In this document: piece by piece, positions 19,294 through 26,789 of the stretch
Layout: each line of letters begins with the position of its first letter
How positions within the stretch are numbered: position 1 is the first letter of the stretch
NCBI RefSeq assembly: GCF_017876155.1
Contig: NZ_JAGINP010000001.1
Span: 434,001 to 498,000, forward strand
Direction: 5' to 3'
Source: Azospirillum rugosum
GTDB lineage: Bacteria > Pseudomonadota > Alphaproteobacteria > Azospirillales > Azospirillaceae
Length of the DNA: 64,000 nucleotides
Translations under genes and position numbers: made by a program
Notes under the pieces: generated by a model
What the model was told of the DNA's origin: nothing
What the model saw: only the letters and a program-made list of their open reading frames with translations
The model's database searches: none

Positions 19294-19359
19294 TTCACCA
19301 CAGAGACACGGAGACACAGAGAAACCACGCCCTCCGTGTCTCCGTGTCTCTGTGGTGAA
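19294..19359. repeat. Long perfect inverted repeat (24-bp arms) between convergent genes
   Basis: Left arm 19294-19317 begins TTCACCACAGAGACACGG; right arm 19336-19359 is its exact reverse complement; loop of 18 bases. The CACAGAGACACGGAGACAC-type palindrome is a dispersed element in many proteobacterial genomes. It lies between the convergent GntR gene and ABC operon, where a hairpin could terminate transcription from both sides. Confidence 0.85.
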
Positions 19360-19368
19360 TTCTTTTCC

Positions 19369-20160
19369 TCACCCGTTCCAGCCCAGGTGGCTCAGGAAGG
19401 ACTGCGTGCGCGCGTGGGTCGGTGCGTCGAAGATTTGGGCGGGCGGCCCCTCCTCGATCACCCGGCCCTCGTCGAAGACCAGGATCCAGTTGGCGACGCG
19501 GCGGGCGAAGCTCATCTCGTGGGTCACGACGACCATCGTCATGCCCTCCTCCGCCAACCGCTTCATGACGTTCAGCACCTCGCCGATCGTCTCTGGATCG
19601 AGCGCCGAGGTCGGCTCGTCGAACAGCATGACGTCCGGATCCATCGCCAGCGCGCGGGCGATGGCGACGCGCTGCTGCTGGCCGCCGGACAGCGCGCTGG
19701 GGTGGTTGCCGCCCTTGGCGCCCAGCCCGACCTTCTCCAGCAGGGCCTGCGCCTTGGCGCGCGCCTCCGCCGGGTCGGCGCCTAGGATGGTGATCGGGCC
19801 GACCGCGACGTTCTCCAGCGCGGTCATGTGCGGGAACAGCTCGAAGTTCTGGAAGACCATGCCCATGCGCCGGCGGACGTGGCGCAGCTCGGCTTCCGTC
19901 TTCGGCAGCGGCTGGCCCTCGAACACGACGCGCCCGCCGTCGGCGATCTCCAGCGCATTGGTGCAGCGGAGCAGCGTGGACTTGCCCGACCCCGACGGGC
20001 CGATCAGGCAGACGACCTCGCCCTTGTTGACGCGCGCCGACACGCCGTTCAGCACGGTCAGGGACCCGAAGCGCTTGACCACGCCGTCGTACTGGACGAC
20101 CGGCGGCTGGTCGCCGTTCTTGCGGCCGGTAACGGTGGATTCCATGGTGGTCGTGCTCAC
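19369..20160 (-). CDS. ABC transporter ATP-binding protein, polar amino acid (GlnQ) type
   Basis: 263 residues from GTG 20160, which overlaps the upstream permease stop as GTGA; an ATG at 20145 is the alternative. Walker [10 protein letters not shown], signature [15 protein letters not shown], Walker [16 protein letters not shown]-loop VVTHEM. ATPase of a four-gene PAAT-family importer (SBP, two permeases, ATPase). Confidence 0.92.
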   Translation of the reverse strand: MSTTTMESTVTGRKNGDQPPVVQYDGVVKRFGSLTVLNGVSARVNKGEVVCLIGPSGSGKSTLLRCTNALEIADGGRVVFEGQPLPKTEAELRHVRRRMGMVFQNFELFPHMTALENVAVGPITILGADPAEARAKAQALLEKVGLGAKGGNHPSALSGGQQQRVAIARALAMDPDVMLFDEPTSALDPETIGEVLNVMKRLAEEGMTMVVVTHEMSFARRVANWILVFDEGRVIEEGPPAQIFDAPTHARTQSFLSHLGWNG

Positions 20161-20816
20161 TCGGTGACCCCGTATTTGCGGTGTATCCAGTCGACGAGCT
20201 TGGCCTGCGGGTAGCCCAGCAGCCAGTAGATCGCCGCCATGGCGGTCAGCATCTCCAGCACCCGGAAGGTCTGCGACCGGATCTGCAGCGCGGTGTGGGC
20301 CAGCTCGCCGACGGCGATCACCGACACCAGCGACGTGTCCTTGAACAGCGACACCCAGGTGCTGGCGAGCACCGGCAGGATGCGCCGGATGGCCTGAGGC
20401 AGCACGACCTTGCGCATGGCCTGCGACCGGCTCATCCCCATGGCCATGGCCGCTTCCAGCTGCCCCTTGCGGATCGAGTTCACGCCGGCCCGGAAGGTCT
20501 CGGCGTTGTAGGCCGACACGTTCAGGCACATGGCGACCAGCCCGGTCGCGAAGGCGGAGAACTGGATGTCCGTCAGGATCGGCAGGACGTAGAAGGCCCA
20601 ATAGACCAGCAGAATCAGCGGGACGTTGCGGAAGAACTCCACGAAGACCGTGCCGAGGAACGACACGGCGCGGACGTGCGACTGCCGCATCAGCATCACC
20701 GCGATGCCGCCGGGGACGGCGATCGCCATGGTCGCCACGGTCAGCGCGATGGTCAGCAGCACGCCATACGCAAGGTCGCCGCGGTATTGCCAGACGACGT
20801 TCCAGTCCAGGGTCAT
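20157..20816 (-). CDS. ABC transporter permease, polar amino acid type
   Basis: 219 residues, about five membrane segments, HisM/GlnP family with [14 protein letters not shown] and the EAA-loop [25 protein letters not shown]. Overlaps both neighbours by four bases (ATGA and GTGA). Confidence 0.92.
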   Translation of the reverse strand: MTLDWNVVWQYRGDLAYGVLLTIALTVATMAIAVPGGIAVMLMRQSHVRAVSFLGTVFVEFFRNVPLILLVYWAFYVLPILTDIQFSAFATGLVAMCLNVSAYNAETFRAGVNSIRKGQLEAAMAMGMSRSQAMRKVVLPQAIRRILPVLASTWVSLFKDTSLVSVIAVGELAHTALQIRSQTFRVLEMLTAMAAIYWLLGYPQAKLVDWIHRKYGVTE

Positions 20817-21478
20817 GACCGCCCCAAATGCGCGACCCGGCGGTAGAACGCCTCGACGGCGCGCGTCACCGGGAACAGGATCAGGAAATAGGCGAGCATC
20901 GCCGTGGTGAAGACCTCGATGGGGGCGTAGTTCTGCGCGGCGATGGTCTCCGACTGCCGCATCAGCTCCGGCACCGCGATGACCGAGGCGATGGCCGTGT
21001 CCTTGATCGTCACCGACAGCAGGGAGCCGTAGGCCGGCAGCATGCGCACCACCGCCTGCGGGAACAGGATCTTGCGGACGATCTGCGCGCCCGACATGCC
21101 CAGCGCCCGCGCCGCCCGCACCTGCCCCGGCCGGATGGAGTTCAGGCCGGCGCGCAGGATCTCCGACACGAAGGCGGAGATGTGCAGCGTCAGCGCCGCC
21201 AGCGCCGCCCAGAAGGGCGGCAGCGTGACGCCGGTGACCAGCGGAAAGGCGAAGAAGGTCCAGACCAGCACGACCAGCACCGGAATGGCCCGCATCGAAT
21301 CCACGTAGAAGGTCAGCGGCACGCGCAGCCAGCCCGGCCCGTAGACCCGCCCGAGGCCGAGCGCGATGCCGACCAGCGTGGCCGCCACGATGGTGGCGAC
21401 CGACAGTTCGATGGTGATCAGCAATCCCTGGACCAGGAATCTCCAGTTGTCCAGGATCGGCGAGAAGTCGAAGTCCAT
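20813..21478 (-). CDS. ABC transporter permease, polar amino acid type
   Basis: 221 residues, second permease of the importer, with [16 protein letters not shown] and the EAA-loop [20 protein letters not shown]. 70 bases after the binding-protein gene; its stop overlaps the next permease start. Confidence 0.92.
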   Translation of the reverse strand: MDFDFSPILDNWRFLVQGLLITIELSVATIVAATLVGIALGLGRVYGPGWLRVPLTFYVDSMRAIPVLVVLVWTFFAFPLVTGVTLPPFWAALAALTLHISAFVSEILRAGLNSIRPGQVRAARALGMSGAQIVRKILFPQAVVRMLPAYGSLLSVTIKDTAIASVIAVPELMRQSETIAAQNYAPIEVFTTAMLAYFLILFPVTRAVEAFYRRVAHLGRS

Positions 21479-21548
21479 GGCCGTCCGCTTGCGAAAGGCA
21501 GCGGCGCCCTGCCCTCCTTAAGGACGGCAAGGCGCGCGGCGGGGTCTG

Positions 21549-22376
21549 TTACAGCCCTTCGGCGATCTTCTGCTCGGCCGCCTGCAGCTTCGGCTGCATG
21601 TCCTTGGCGACCGCGCGCAGCCAGTCGAGATAGGCGGTCTGGTTCTTGTCCACGGCAAGGCCAACCGGGTTCGCCTTCTCCTTGCTGTCCTGGCAGTTGT
21701 TTTCCTTCGGCAGGACGGCCAGGCCCTTCAGCTTCTTGTTCATGCCAACCCACGGCACGCGGTTGATCGGGGCCGCGTCGGCGCGCTTCGCCATGATCTC
21801 CTCGACCGGCGCGGTGCCGGACCCGGTCACGCCGCGCAGGTTCGCCTTGGGAAAGCGCTCCTTCACCCAGCCCTCCTCGCCGCCGCCGGTGTAGTAGGCG
21901 ATGGTGAAGTCCGGGCTGTTCAGCTGGTCCACCGAGGTGACCCCGGCGAACTTCTTGTTGGAGGCCAGCCCGAACATGCAGACGCTGGTGTTGGAGTAGA
22001 TCACGAAGTCGACGACCTTCAGCCGCTCCGCCGTCTCGGCCAGCGGGGAGATGGTCATGTCCACCTGGTTGGAGGCGAGCACCGGGACCTTCGTCTCGTG
22101 GCTGACCGGGACCGGCTTCAGCGTCACGTTCAGGCGGCGGGCGTATTCCTTGGCGAGGTCCCAGGCCGGGCCGCTCCACGCCTCGCCCGTGCCGGAGGTG
22201 TTCTCCACCAGCCAGGGCAGGTTCGCCAGGACGCCGACCCGCAGTTCCCCGGCCTTGCGGATCGCGTCGATCCGCGGGCTGGCGCCCTGGGCCGGCACGT
22301 CCTGCGCCATGGCCGAACCGAAGGTCATCAGCGCCAAGGCCGCCGCCGCGGCCGTCAACGTGAGTGCTTTCCTCAT
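21549..22376 (-). CDS. ABC transporter family-3 substrate-binding protein
   Basis: 275 residues. Signal peptide of about 23 residues ending AMAQ, then a bacterial extracellular solute-binding protein family 3 fold (LRVGVLANLPWLVENT, MTISPLAETAERLKVVDFV). ATG 22376 has GGAG upstream. Although the fold usually binds amino acids, its promoter region shares an 11-base operator core with the hexuronate carrier, so the ligand could be linked to uronate metabolism. Ligand unknown. Confidence 0.9.
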   Translation of the reverse strand: MRKALTLTAAAAALALMTFGSAMAQDVPAQGASPRIDAIRKAGELRVGVLANLPWLVENTSGTGEAWSGPAWDLAKEYARRLNVTLKPVPVSHETKVPVLASNQVDMTISPLAETAERLKVVDFVIYSNTSVCMFGLASNKKFAGVTSVDQLNSPDFTIAYYTGGGEEGWVKERFPKANLRGVTGSGTAPVEEIMAKRADAAPINRVPWVGMNKKLKGLAVLPKENNCQDSKEKANPVGLAVDKNQTAYLDWLRAVAKDMQPKLQAAEQKIAEGL

Positions 22377-22446
22377 GTCTCCGCTTCCTTCCCTGGACCC
22401 GCATTTTTTGGCGCGCCGGCCGTTGCGACGGCGCACGGGCAATCAT

Positions 22447-22460
22447 GTATACTACCATAC
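22447..22460. promoter_or_regulatory. Operator candidate upstream of the ABC transporter
   Basis: GTATACTACCATAC, 70 bases before the binding-protein start. It contains TATACTACCAT, identical to 18346-18356, implying control by the same GntR protein (18526-19275). Confidence 0.55.
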
Positions 22461-22698
22461 GAGAGCATGTTGTTGGGCGCAAGAGCAATCCGCCCCCCGA
22501 TGCCCCGCGGGAACACGGCAGCACCGCGATGCCGCCGAAGGTGATATCGCTTCCGAAGCGCTGCAATATTTGGCTGCGGCTCGGTTGATGACGGCACATG
22601 GGTTCCCTCCACGTGGTCTTGCCAAAGGAGCCTGTCTCCCTCCGGCTTTTGCTCCCTGGCCGGAGTCCCGTGCAAACTATTCTGTCATCAGGCCTCAA

Positions 22699-22733
22699 GC
22701 GCCCAGGCACCCGCTGCCTGGGCGCCCTTTTTT
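22699..22733 (+). terminator. Orphan rho-independent terminator (plus strand)
   Basis: Perfect 11-bp stem GCGCCCAGGCA / TGCCTGGGCGC, loop CCCGC, then CC and six T. No gene ends upstream on the plus strand within 2 kb, so it may end a small RNA that starts near 22480-22650. Confidence 0.8.
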
Positions 22734-22935
22734 GCCCACGATCCGACGAAGTGCTGCCGGACTCCCCCGTCGGACAAGCCGGGGGTTGCCGCATGTGATA
22801 TGCCGACCGAACCGATGCCGAAATATCCCCTCGCCGTGTTGAACGGGCGTGGTGCTTCACAGAAGAAAGGCGTTCCATCGCAGAACGGCATTTCACCGCG
22901 ACCGATGATGGTCGGACCTCCGAAGAAAAAGTGCG

Positions 22936-22969
22936 AGCAGCGGCGTCCCTTGCGTGGGGCGCCGCTGCT
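22936..22969 (-). terminator. Terminator of the curlin-repeat protein gene
   Basis: 10-bp stem AGCAGCGGCG / CGCCGCTGCT; on the minus strand it is followed by CGCAC and five T. It lies 45 bases beyond the stop of the gene at 23015-23377. Confidence 0.7.
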
Positions 22970-23014
22970 TTGTCTGTGCCTATGAAGGGTGGATGACCGG
23001 TGGACGCCGCGGCG

Positions 23015-23377
23015 TTACTTCTGGATGCCGAAAGCGTTCTGCTTGGCGAAGTTGCCGATGCCGGCGGCCATGTTGTTGGCCTGGAACTGGTTGCCGCCGC
23101 CGAAGGGCACGCCCAGCGGGCCGACCTTGGGGGACTTCTGCAGGACCGTGCCGTTCTGGACCGCCAGGTTGCCGACGCCGGCCGCGGTGTTGCCCATGCT
23201 GATGATGTTCGGCCCGCCGAGGAACCCGCCGCCCTTCTGCTTGGTGAAGGCGTTCTGCACCGCGACGTTGCCGACGCCCGCGGCGGTGTTGTTCAGGCTG
23301 GTGATGTTCTGCGCCATGGCCGGGGCGGACAGCAGGGCCAGCGTGGCGAAACCGGCGAGCAGCGAGGTGCGGATCAT
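23015..23377 (-). CDS. Small secreted protein with three curlin-like repeats
   Basis: 120 residues; ATG 23377 with AGGAG five to six bases away. Signal peptide of about 22 residues (ending AMAQ). The mature part has three repeats of about 30 residues: NNTAAGVGNVAVQNAFTKQ, GNTAAGVGNLAVQNGTVLQ and NNMAAGIGNFAKQNAFGIQ. The G-x-G-N-x-A-x-Q pattern resembles curlin CsgA/CsgB repeats (Q-x-G-x2-N-x-A-x3-Q). No csg export genes are nearby. Function unknown; an extracellular or amyloid-like role is inference. Confidence 0.75.
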   Translation of the reverse strand: MIRTSLLAGFATLALLSAPAMAQNITSLNNTAAGVGNVAVQNAFTKQKGGGFLGGPNIISMGNTAAGVGNLAVQNGTVLQKSPKVGPLGVPFGGGNQFQANNMAAGIGNFAKQNAFGIQK

Positions 23378-23597
23378 GGTGGGCTCCTGGGTCTGAGGCC
23401 AGGGCCCGCGCCCCGGCGTTGTCGATGACCACACCCTACCCGCGCCTGCCCCGGCCGGCTGTGAACCGCCCCACAGGCGAGCCGCATTTCCTCCGGTCAT
23501 GGCGGGGATGCCGAAACCTTGGGCCGGAACCGTCGAGGCCAAGGCCGTCGGCGTGCTAGGCTCCCCGCTCCAACGTCGAAAAACCAAGGGAGAGGAT

Positions 23598-23897
23598 ATG
23601 AGCACGCGTCCGCAAGCCGTTTCGGTGTCGCATGTCGAGAACGAGCGCACCCGGGTCACGGAATGGCGTTTGGTTCCCGGTGCCGAAACCGGTGCGCACG
23701 TCCACGGCTACGACTACGTCATCGTGCCGATCACCCAGGGCATCTTCACCATCGTCGATCCGGACGGCAACGAGCGCGCCTTTCCGCTGGAGCCCGGACG
23801 CTCCTACTTCCGCAAGGCGGGCGTCAGCCACAACGTCATCAACAACGGCGGCTCGGACATCGTGTTCGTCGAAGTCGAGCTGTTGCAGGAAGGCTGA
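23598..23897 (+). CDS. Small cupin-domain protein
   Basis: 99 residues, ATG with GGGAGAGG upstream. One cupin barrel: AHVHGYDYVIVPITQG (first motif, H-x-H) and GRSYFRKAGVSHNVIN (second motif with His). Such proteins bind a metal and small ligand; substrate unknown. Stands alone, divergent from the curlin-repeat gene. Confidence 0.85.
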   Translation: MSTRPQAVSVSHVENERTRVTEWRLVPGAETGAHVHGYDYVIVPITQGIFTIVDPDGNERAFPLEPGRSYFRKAGVSHNVINNGGSDIVFVEVELLQEG

Positions 23898-23981
23898 CGC
23901 TGCGGCTCACCGGCGGCCGGGCCCGACCCGCCCGCCGGTTCGTGGCTTGACGCCGGTCGCCCCGGCCCCAAACTCGGGCGC

Positions 23982-24191
23982 ATGAGCAACCACGACCTGA
24001 AAGACACCTCAAACGACGAGGATGACAACCGCTCCCGAAACGCCGCGAACATCGGCGTGGCGATCGTCGTCACGATCCTGCTGGTGGTCGGATACTGGCT
24101 GATCAACGCGCTGATCCGGCAATCGAAGCTGGAGGACTGCATGCTGGCGCACCGGCGCGACTGCGTCCCGGTGGAAGCGCCGCGATCCTGA
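23982..24191 (+). CDS. Small single-pass membrane protein
   Basis: 69 residues: acidic N-terminus (DLKDTSNDEDDNRSR), one membrane segment (about 23-45, IGVAIVVTILLVVGYWLINAL) and a short tail with two Cys in EDCMLAHRRDC. Two-Cys tails of this form occur in small conserved alphaproteobacterial proteins of unknown function. Confidence 0.75.
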   Translation: MSNHDLKDTSNDEDDNRSRNAANIGVAIVVTILLVVGYWLINALIRQSKLEDCMLAHRRDCVPVEAPRS

Positions 24192-24277
24192 CGCCCCAGG
24201 CCCGCATCGGCGGTGTCGGCGGTTTGTACCGGACATCCCGAAATTGCAGAATCCGACGATTACGGGCCCTGCCTCCG

Positions 24278-24303
24278 GGAATAAAGACGCTCGAAAGAGC
24301 GTT
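24278..24303 (+). promoter_or_regulatory. Sigma-EcfG-like (general stress) promoter
   Basis: GGAAT-17 bases-CGTT, close to the alphaproteobacterial EcfG consensus GGAAC-N16/17-CGTT, 31 bases before the ATG at 24334. Suggests stress induction of the next small gene. Confidence 0.5.
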
Positions 24304-24333
24304 CATACCGGGCGAGAGCAGCAGGAGGCGCCG

Positions 24334-24534
24334 ATGCAGACTGTCTTTCACCACATCCGGCTCGCGGAAGGCCCGATCTTCTACGCCGGCGAGCCGATCT
24401 CGCTCGCGGACGCGCAGGTGATGATCAACGACGGCATCATGGAAAGACGGCTCTCCCCGGGCTCGTTCCTGCGTGTCGCCGGCGTGGAGCTGTTGCTCGA
24501 ACAGGCCGGGACGGCCGTCGGCGACCATCGCTGA
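24334..24534 (+). CDS. Small hypothetical protein, possibly stress-induced
   Basis: 66 residues; ATG 24334 with GCAGGAGG six bases away. No recognised domain, no membrane segment. Its EcfG-like promoter is the only clue to role. Confidence 0.7.
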   Translation: MQTVFHHIRLAEGPIFYAGEPISLADAQVMINDGIMERRLSPGSFLRVAGVELLLEQAGTAVGDHR

Positions 24535-24678
24535 GGGCGATTGCCGATCGCGCCGCTGCGACATTCCGACAGGTGGGAATCGGGCAAGATGACAGGAAGT
24601 TCATGAGACGCTCCAGCGCCCCCCGGTTACCGTCCGACCGTCGTCCTCGCTGATCACTGCGTGAGAAGCGCTCTCCTG

Positions 24679-24706
24679 CCCCGCCCGTTTCCCCGAACGG
24701 GCGGGG
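24679..24706. terminator. Hairpin terminator candidate
   Basis: Perfect 11-bp stem CCCCGCCCGTT / AACGGGCGGGG followed by AATTTTAT. It lies between the plus-strand small gene and the small minus-strand gene, so it can end the former. Confidence 0.6.
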
Positions 24707-24741
24707 AATTTTATGGGGCGCTTCAGACATCCCCCGGCCGC

Positions 24742-24888
24742 TCACGGCCCCGGCCACCGCCGCGTCTTCTGATAGCTCCGCTCCGACGCGTTGCTCAGCC
24801 AGACGATCCACAGGCAGGCCGCGGCGAAGCCGACGACCAGAGCCAGGACCGCGACCAGAGCGGTGTGCATGATTTCAATCCCGGTCAC
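24742..24888 (-). CDS. Very small single-pass membrane protein
   Basis: 48 residues from GTG 24888 (six G just upstream as ribosome site) or 42 from ATG 24870. One strong membrane segment (HTALVAVLALVVGFAAACLW), then a basic tail ending SERSYQKTRRWPGP. Unknown function; the codon use and membrane helix with positive-inside tail make it plausible. Confidence 0.45.
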   Translation of the reverse strand: MTGIEIMHTALVAVLALVVGFAAACLWIVWLSNASERSYQKTRRWPGP

Positions 24889-25119
24889 GTCATCCCCCCT
24901 ATCGCTCCGAAGATTCGGCATGCCCCGACGCGGAGCATTGGGAACAACAGGGCTAGACGCATTCCGGCGTCACCGTGCGAGCGATGTAATACGGGGGTGC
25001 CGGACACCACAACCGCGCGCGACACCTTCACCGGTCTTCGAATTGAAACCGCTATGTCTGCGTGATCGTCGGCGGAAATTTGCGGCTCGGGCCGTCGCCC
25101 GCACGCCACTTGAAAGGAA

Positions 25120-25165
25120 TGGTGATCCGGGTGGGACTCGAACCCACGGCCACATGATTAAAAGT
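25120..25165 (-). tRNA. 3' fragment of tRNA-Lys(TTT) = prophage attL
   Basis: The minus strand reads a tRNA 3' half: anticodon loop CTTTTAA, 3' anticodon stem TCATG, T arm with GGTTCGAGTCC and CCA end. The bases that should form the 5' anticodon stem (expected CATGA, found GACAA) do not pair, so the gene is broken at the anticodon loop. This is the pattern left when a phage integrates in a tRNA 3' end; the complete tRNA should be rebuilt at the far end of the prophage, right of this window. Confidence 0.82.
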
Positions 25166-25198
25166 TGTCTGTAAATTATGTGGCGTCAAAGGCGGTTT

Positions 25199-25260
25199 GC
25201 AAAACTAGCGCAAATCTGCCCAACGCAAAACTGCCATTTTCCAGAGGTGCTGCAAACTGA
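25199..25260. repeat. Short direct repeats next to attL (possible integrase arm sites)
   Basis: GCAAAACTA (25199), GCAAATCTGCC (25210), GCAAAACTGCC (25225) and GCAAACTGA (25252) repeat within 60 bases of the att core, in a stretch without genes. Such arrays are typical arm-type sites for tyrosine integrases; not proven. Confidence 0.45.
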
Positions 25261-25261
25261 A

Positions 25262-25287
25262 AAGGGCCACCCGTCGGGGTGGCCCTT
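25262..25287 (-). terminator. Terminator of the phage late operon
   Basis: Perfect 11-bp stem AAGGGCCACCC / GGGTGGCCCTT, on the minus strand followed by T-run (TTTTCAG when the stem pairs are included). It lies just beyond the last lysis-module gene. Confidence 0.75.
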
Positions 25288-25294
25288 CCTTGTT

Positions 25295-25387
25295 TCAGCC
25301 CGGCCACTTCCAGTCGCGCATGATCCAGACGATAGCGGCGATGGCGCCAATGACAGCGCCGAGCAGGACAAGCCACGCAACGGCCAT
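25295..25387 (-). CDS. 30-residue phage membrane peptide
   Basis: One membrane segment of about 22 residues (AVAWLVLLGAVIGAIAAIVW) and a short basic tail (RDWKWPG). Starts two bases after the stop of the next small gene, with a G-rich site upstream. Likely part of the lysis module (holin or holin regulator); role is inference. Confidence 0.55.
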   Translation of the reverse strand: MAVAWLVLLGAVIGAIAAIVWIMRDWKWPG

Positions 25388-25389
25388 GG

Positions 25390-25524
25390 TCACAGCCCCC
25401 CGGCCAGGAACGGCAGGAACACCGGCAGCAGGGCGGTCCCGGCGTAGTGGTCGACCATCGCCAGCCCGCCGGCAATCGCGGCAGCCAGGGCGACGCCCAT
25501 CAGGGCCTTCAGCTTCTTGTTCAT
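25390..25524 (-). CDS. 44-residue phage membrane peptide (holin candidate)
   Basis: ATG 25524 with strong GAAGGAGG site. Basic start MNKKLKA followed by two hydrophobic stretches (ALMGVALAAAIAGGLAMV and TALLPVFLPFLAGGL). Small size, two membrane segments and place next to the lysozyme suggest a holin-like role. Confidence 0.6.
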   Translation of the reverse strand: MNKKLKALMGVALAAAIAGGLAMVDHYAGTALLPVFLPFLAGGL

Positions 25525-25545
25525 GGTGCGCCCCTCCTTCGGGCG

Positions 25546-25989
25546 TTAGTTGGTTCGGAAGAGGTCGGCTTCGGCGGCGCGGCGCTTGACGAGGCCCGGA
25601 AGCTGCGTCTTGACGCCGTTCACCGTGGCGCAGACCCAGCGGCCGAACTGGCCAGCCGCGCCGGCGTAGTCGCCCTTGTTCAGCAGGACCAGCAGCGTGG
25701 AGCTTTGCAGGCTGCCCGCCCCCAGGTTGAAGACGAAGGAGGCCAGGGCCCCGCGCTGCTGCGGGTTCAGCGGCACCTTGACCAGCTTGTCCACCTGGGC
25801 CGCGGCGGCGGTCAGGTCGGCTTGCAGGAACGCGTCGGCGTCCGCGGCGGTGATGACCTGCCCCATCTTCACGCCGGCCGTGTGGCCGTAGCCGATGGTC
25901 GGGACGCCGGCGGGGCACACGTAGGCCTTGAGGCGCAAGCCCTCGGAGGTCCGGACCAGGTCGAGGGCGGCTGGGTGGATGGAGGTCAT
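25546..25989 (-). CDS. Phage lysozyme (endolysin), GH24 family
   Basis: 147 residues from ATG 25989 with GAGGAA upstream. The T4-lysozyme-type active site is E16-x8-C25-x5-T31 (SEGLRLKAYVCPAGVPTIGYG region), with Cys in place of the Asp of T4 as in P21-type enzymes. It degrades peptidoglycan at the end of infection. No export signal is seen, so it depends on the holin. Confidence 0.92.
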   Translation of the reverse strand: MTSIHPAALDLVRTSEGLRLKAYVCPAGVPTIGYGHTAGVKMGQVITAADADAFLQADLTAAAAQVDKLVKVPLNPQQRGALASFVFNLGAGSLQSSTLLVLLNKGDYAGAAGQFGRWVCATVNGVKTQLPGLVKRRAAEADLFRTN

Positions 25990-25999
25990 ATTCGCTTCC

Positions 26000-26356
26000 T
26001 CATTCACGGCGCGGCGCATCAGTCTCGACCGGGCAGACGCGGCCGGATAATCTTGCGATCACGCTGGTCTGCTCGATCGCGTTCTGCATGGTCCTGAGGT
26101 TGGCCTCATAGACGTCCTTCCGGACGAAATGCCCGTCGATGTGTTCACGCAGGTCATCGATGCGGGCGTGCACGCGCTCGCGGCCCTTGGCCGATTCCGC
26201 GCGGGTCTTCTCGATCTGCCCCGATAGCTCCCGGCGCATGGCGCTGATCGCTCGGCCAAGGCCGAAGACGATGGTGGCGCCCAAAGTGAGGCACCCGATG
26301 ACGATGCCGAGGACGGCCTTCAGCGTGTCCAGAGTCAGCGGCAGGTTTTCCATCAT
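26000..26356 (-). CDS. Phage membrane-anchored coiled-coil protein
   Basis: 118 residues: one N-terminal membrane segment (about 12-35, AVLGIVIGCLTLGATIVFGL) then a charged helical region (RRELSGQIEKTRAESAKGR). This architecture and its place before the lysozyme fit an inner-membrane spanin or holin accessory. Preceded by a phage-type promoter element and a 16-bp stem. Confidence 0.7.
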   Translation of the reverse strand: MMENLPLTLDTLKAVLGIVIGCLTLGATIVFGLGRAISAMRRELSGQIEKTRAESAKGRERVHARIDDLREHIDGHFVRKDVYEANLRTMQNAIEQTSVIARLSGRVCPVETDAPRRE

Positions 26357-26361
26357 GCGTT

Positions 26362-26403
26362 CCGGTCGGGGGCGTCATGCCGTACCGTGACGCCCCCGAC
26401 CGG
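26362..26403. terminator. 16-bp perfect hairpin between phage genes
   Basis: Stem arms 26362-26377 and 26388-26403 (GGTCGGGGGCGTCA / TGACGCCCCCGACC core), loop of 10. It ends the tail-gene transcript region but has no T-run, and it overlaps the promoter element at 26383-26417. Terminator function uncertain. Confidence 0.45.
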
Positions 26404-26417
26404 CCAGTCCAACGCAC
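26383..26417 (-). promoter_or_regulatory. Phage promoter element, copy 1 (GTGCGTTGG)
   Basis: Minus strand: GTGCG-TTGGAC, 17-18 bases, CACGGT/ACGGTA. Heads the lysis module starting at 26356. Confidence 0.6.
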
Positions 26418-26458
26418 CAGCGCAAATCAGCGCGGCCACCAACCAATGGTGGGGGCGA

Positions 26459-26764
26459 TCAGGTCCCCGCCTGGCGCTCCGCCTCCGCTCGCAGCGCGTC
26501 CCGCTCGGCCGTCACCTCCGCAAGCTGGACGGCCATGGCGTTGCACTCCGCCAGGGCGGCGGTCAGCGTCTGGTCGAGGATGTCGGACAGCGGGAAGCCG
26601 TCCGCCCCGGCCACCGCCACCGGTTCGGCCGCGCCGATGAACTCGCCCAGCACGGCGCCGTCCTCGTCGCGGGTGACGTAGCGGAACTGCGCGTGCGCGC
26701 CCGACAGGCGGCCGTCGCGGTCCCAGCGCACCAGGAATTCGTAGGCGTGCTTTTCCGTCTTCAT
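26459..26764 (-). CDS. Hypothetical phage protein next to the tailspike
   Basis: 101 residues, ATG 26764 with GGAGG. C-terminal coiled coil (LAEVTAERDALRAEAERQ). Directly follows the tailspike gene, a position often used by tail-fibre assembly chaperones, but no family was recognised. Confidence 0.7.
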   Translation of the reverse strand: MKTEKHAYEFLVRWDRDGRLSGAHAQFRYVTRDEDGAVLGEFIGAAEPVAVAGADGFPLSDILDQTLTAALAECNAMAVQLAEVTAERDALRAEAERQAGT

Positions 26765-26789
26765 AAGTGCCTCCAAGTCGCGATGTGGA

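Larger units (their letters stand above)
22461..23014. other. Gene-poor stretch with two hairpin terminators
   Basis: No convincing protein gene is seen in these 554 bases. A plus-strand terminator at 22699-22733 has no gene upstream of it on its strand. A short plus-strand reading frame 22803-22985 (61 codons, Pro/Lys-rich, no ribosome site) is probably not coding. The region could encode a small RNA; that is speculation based on the orphan terminator. Confidence 0.4.

Noticed and set aside
22803..22985. 61-codon plus-strand frame, Lys/Pro-rich
   Set aside because: No ribosome site, odd composition, and it runs into the terminator hairpin of the opposite gene.
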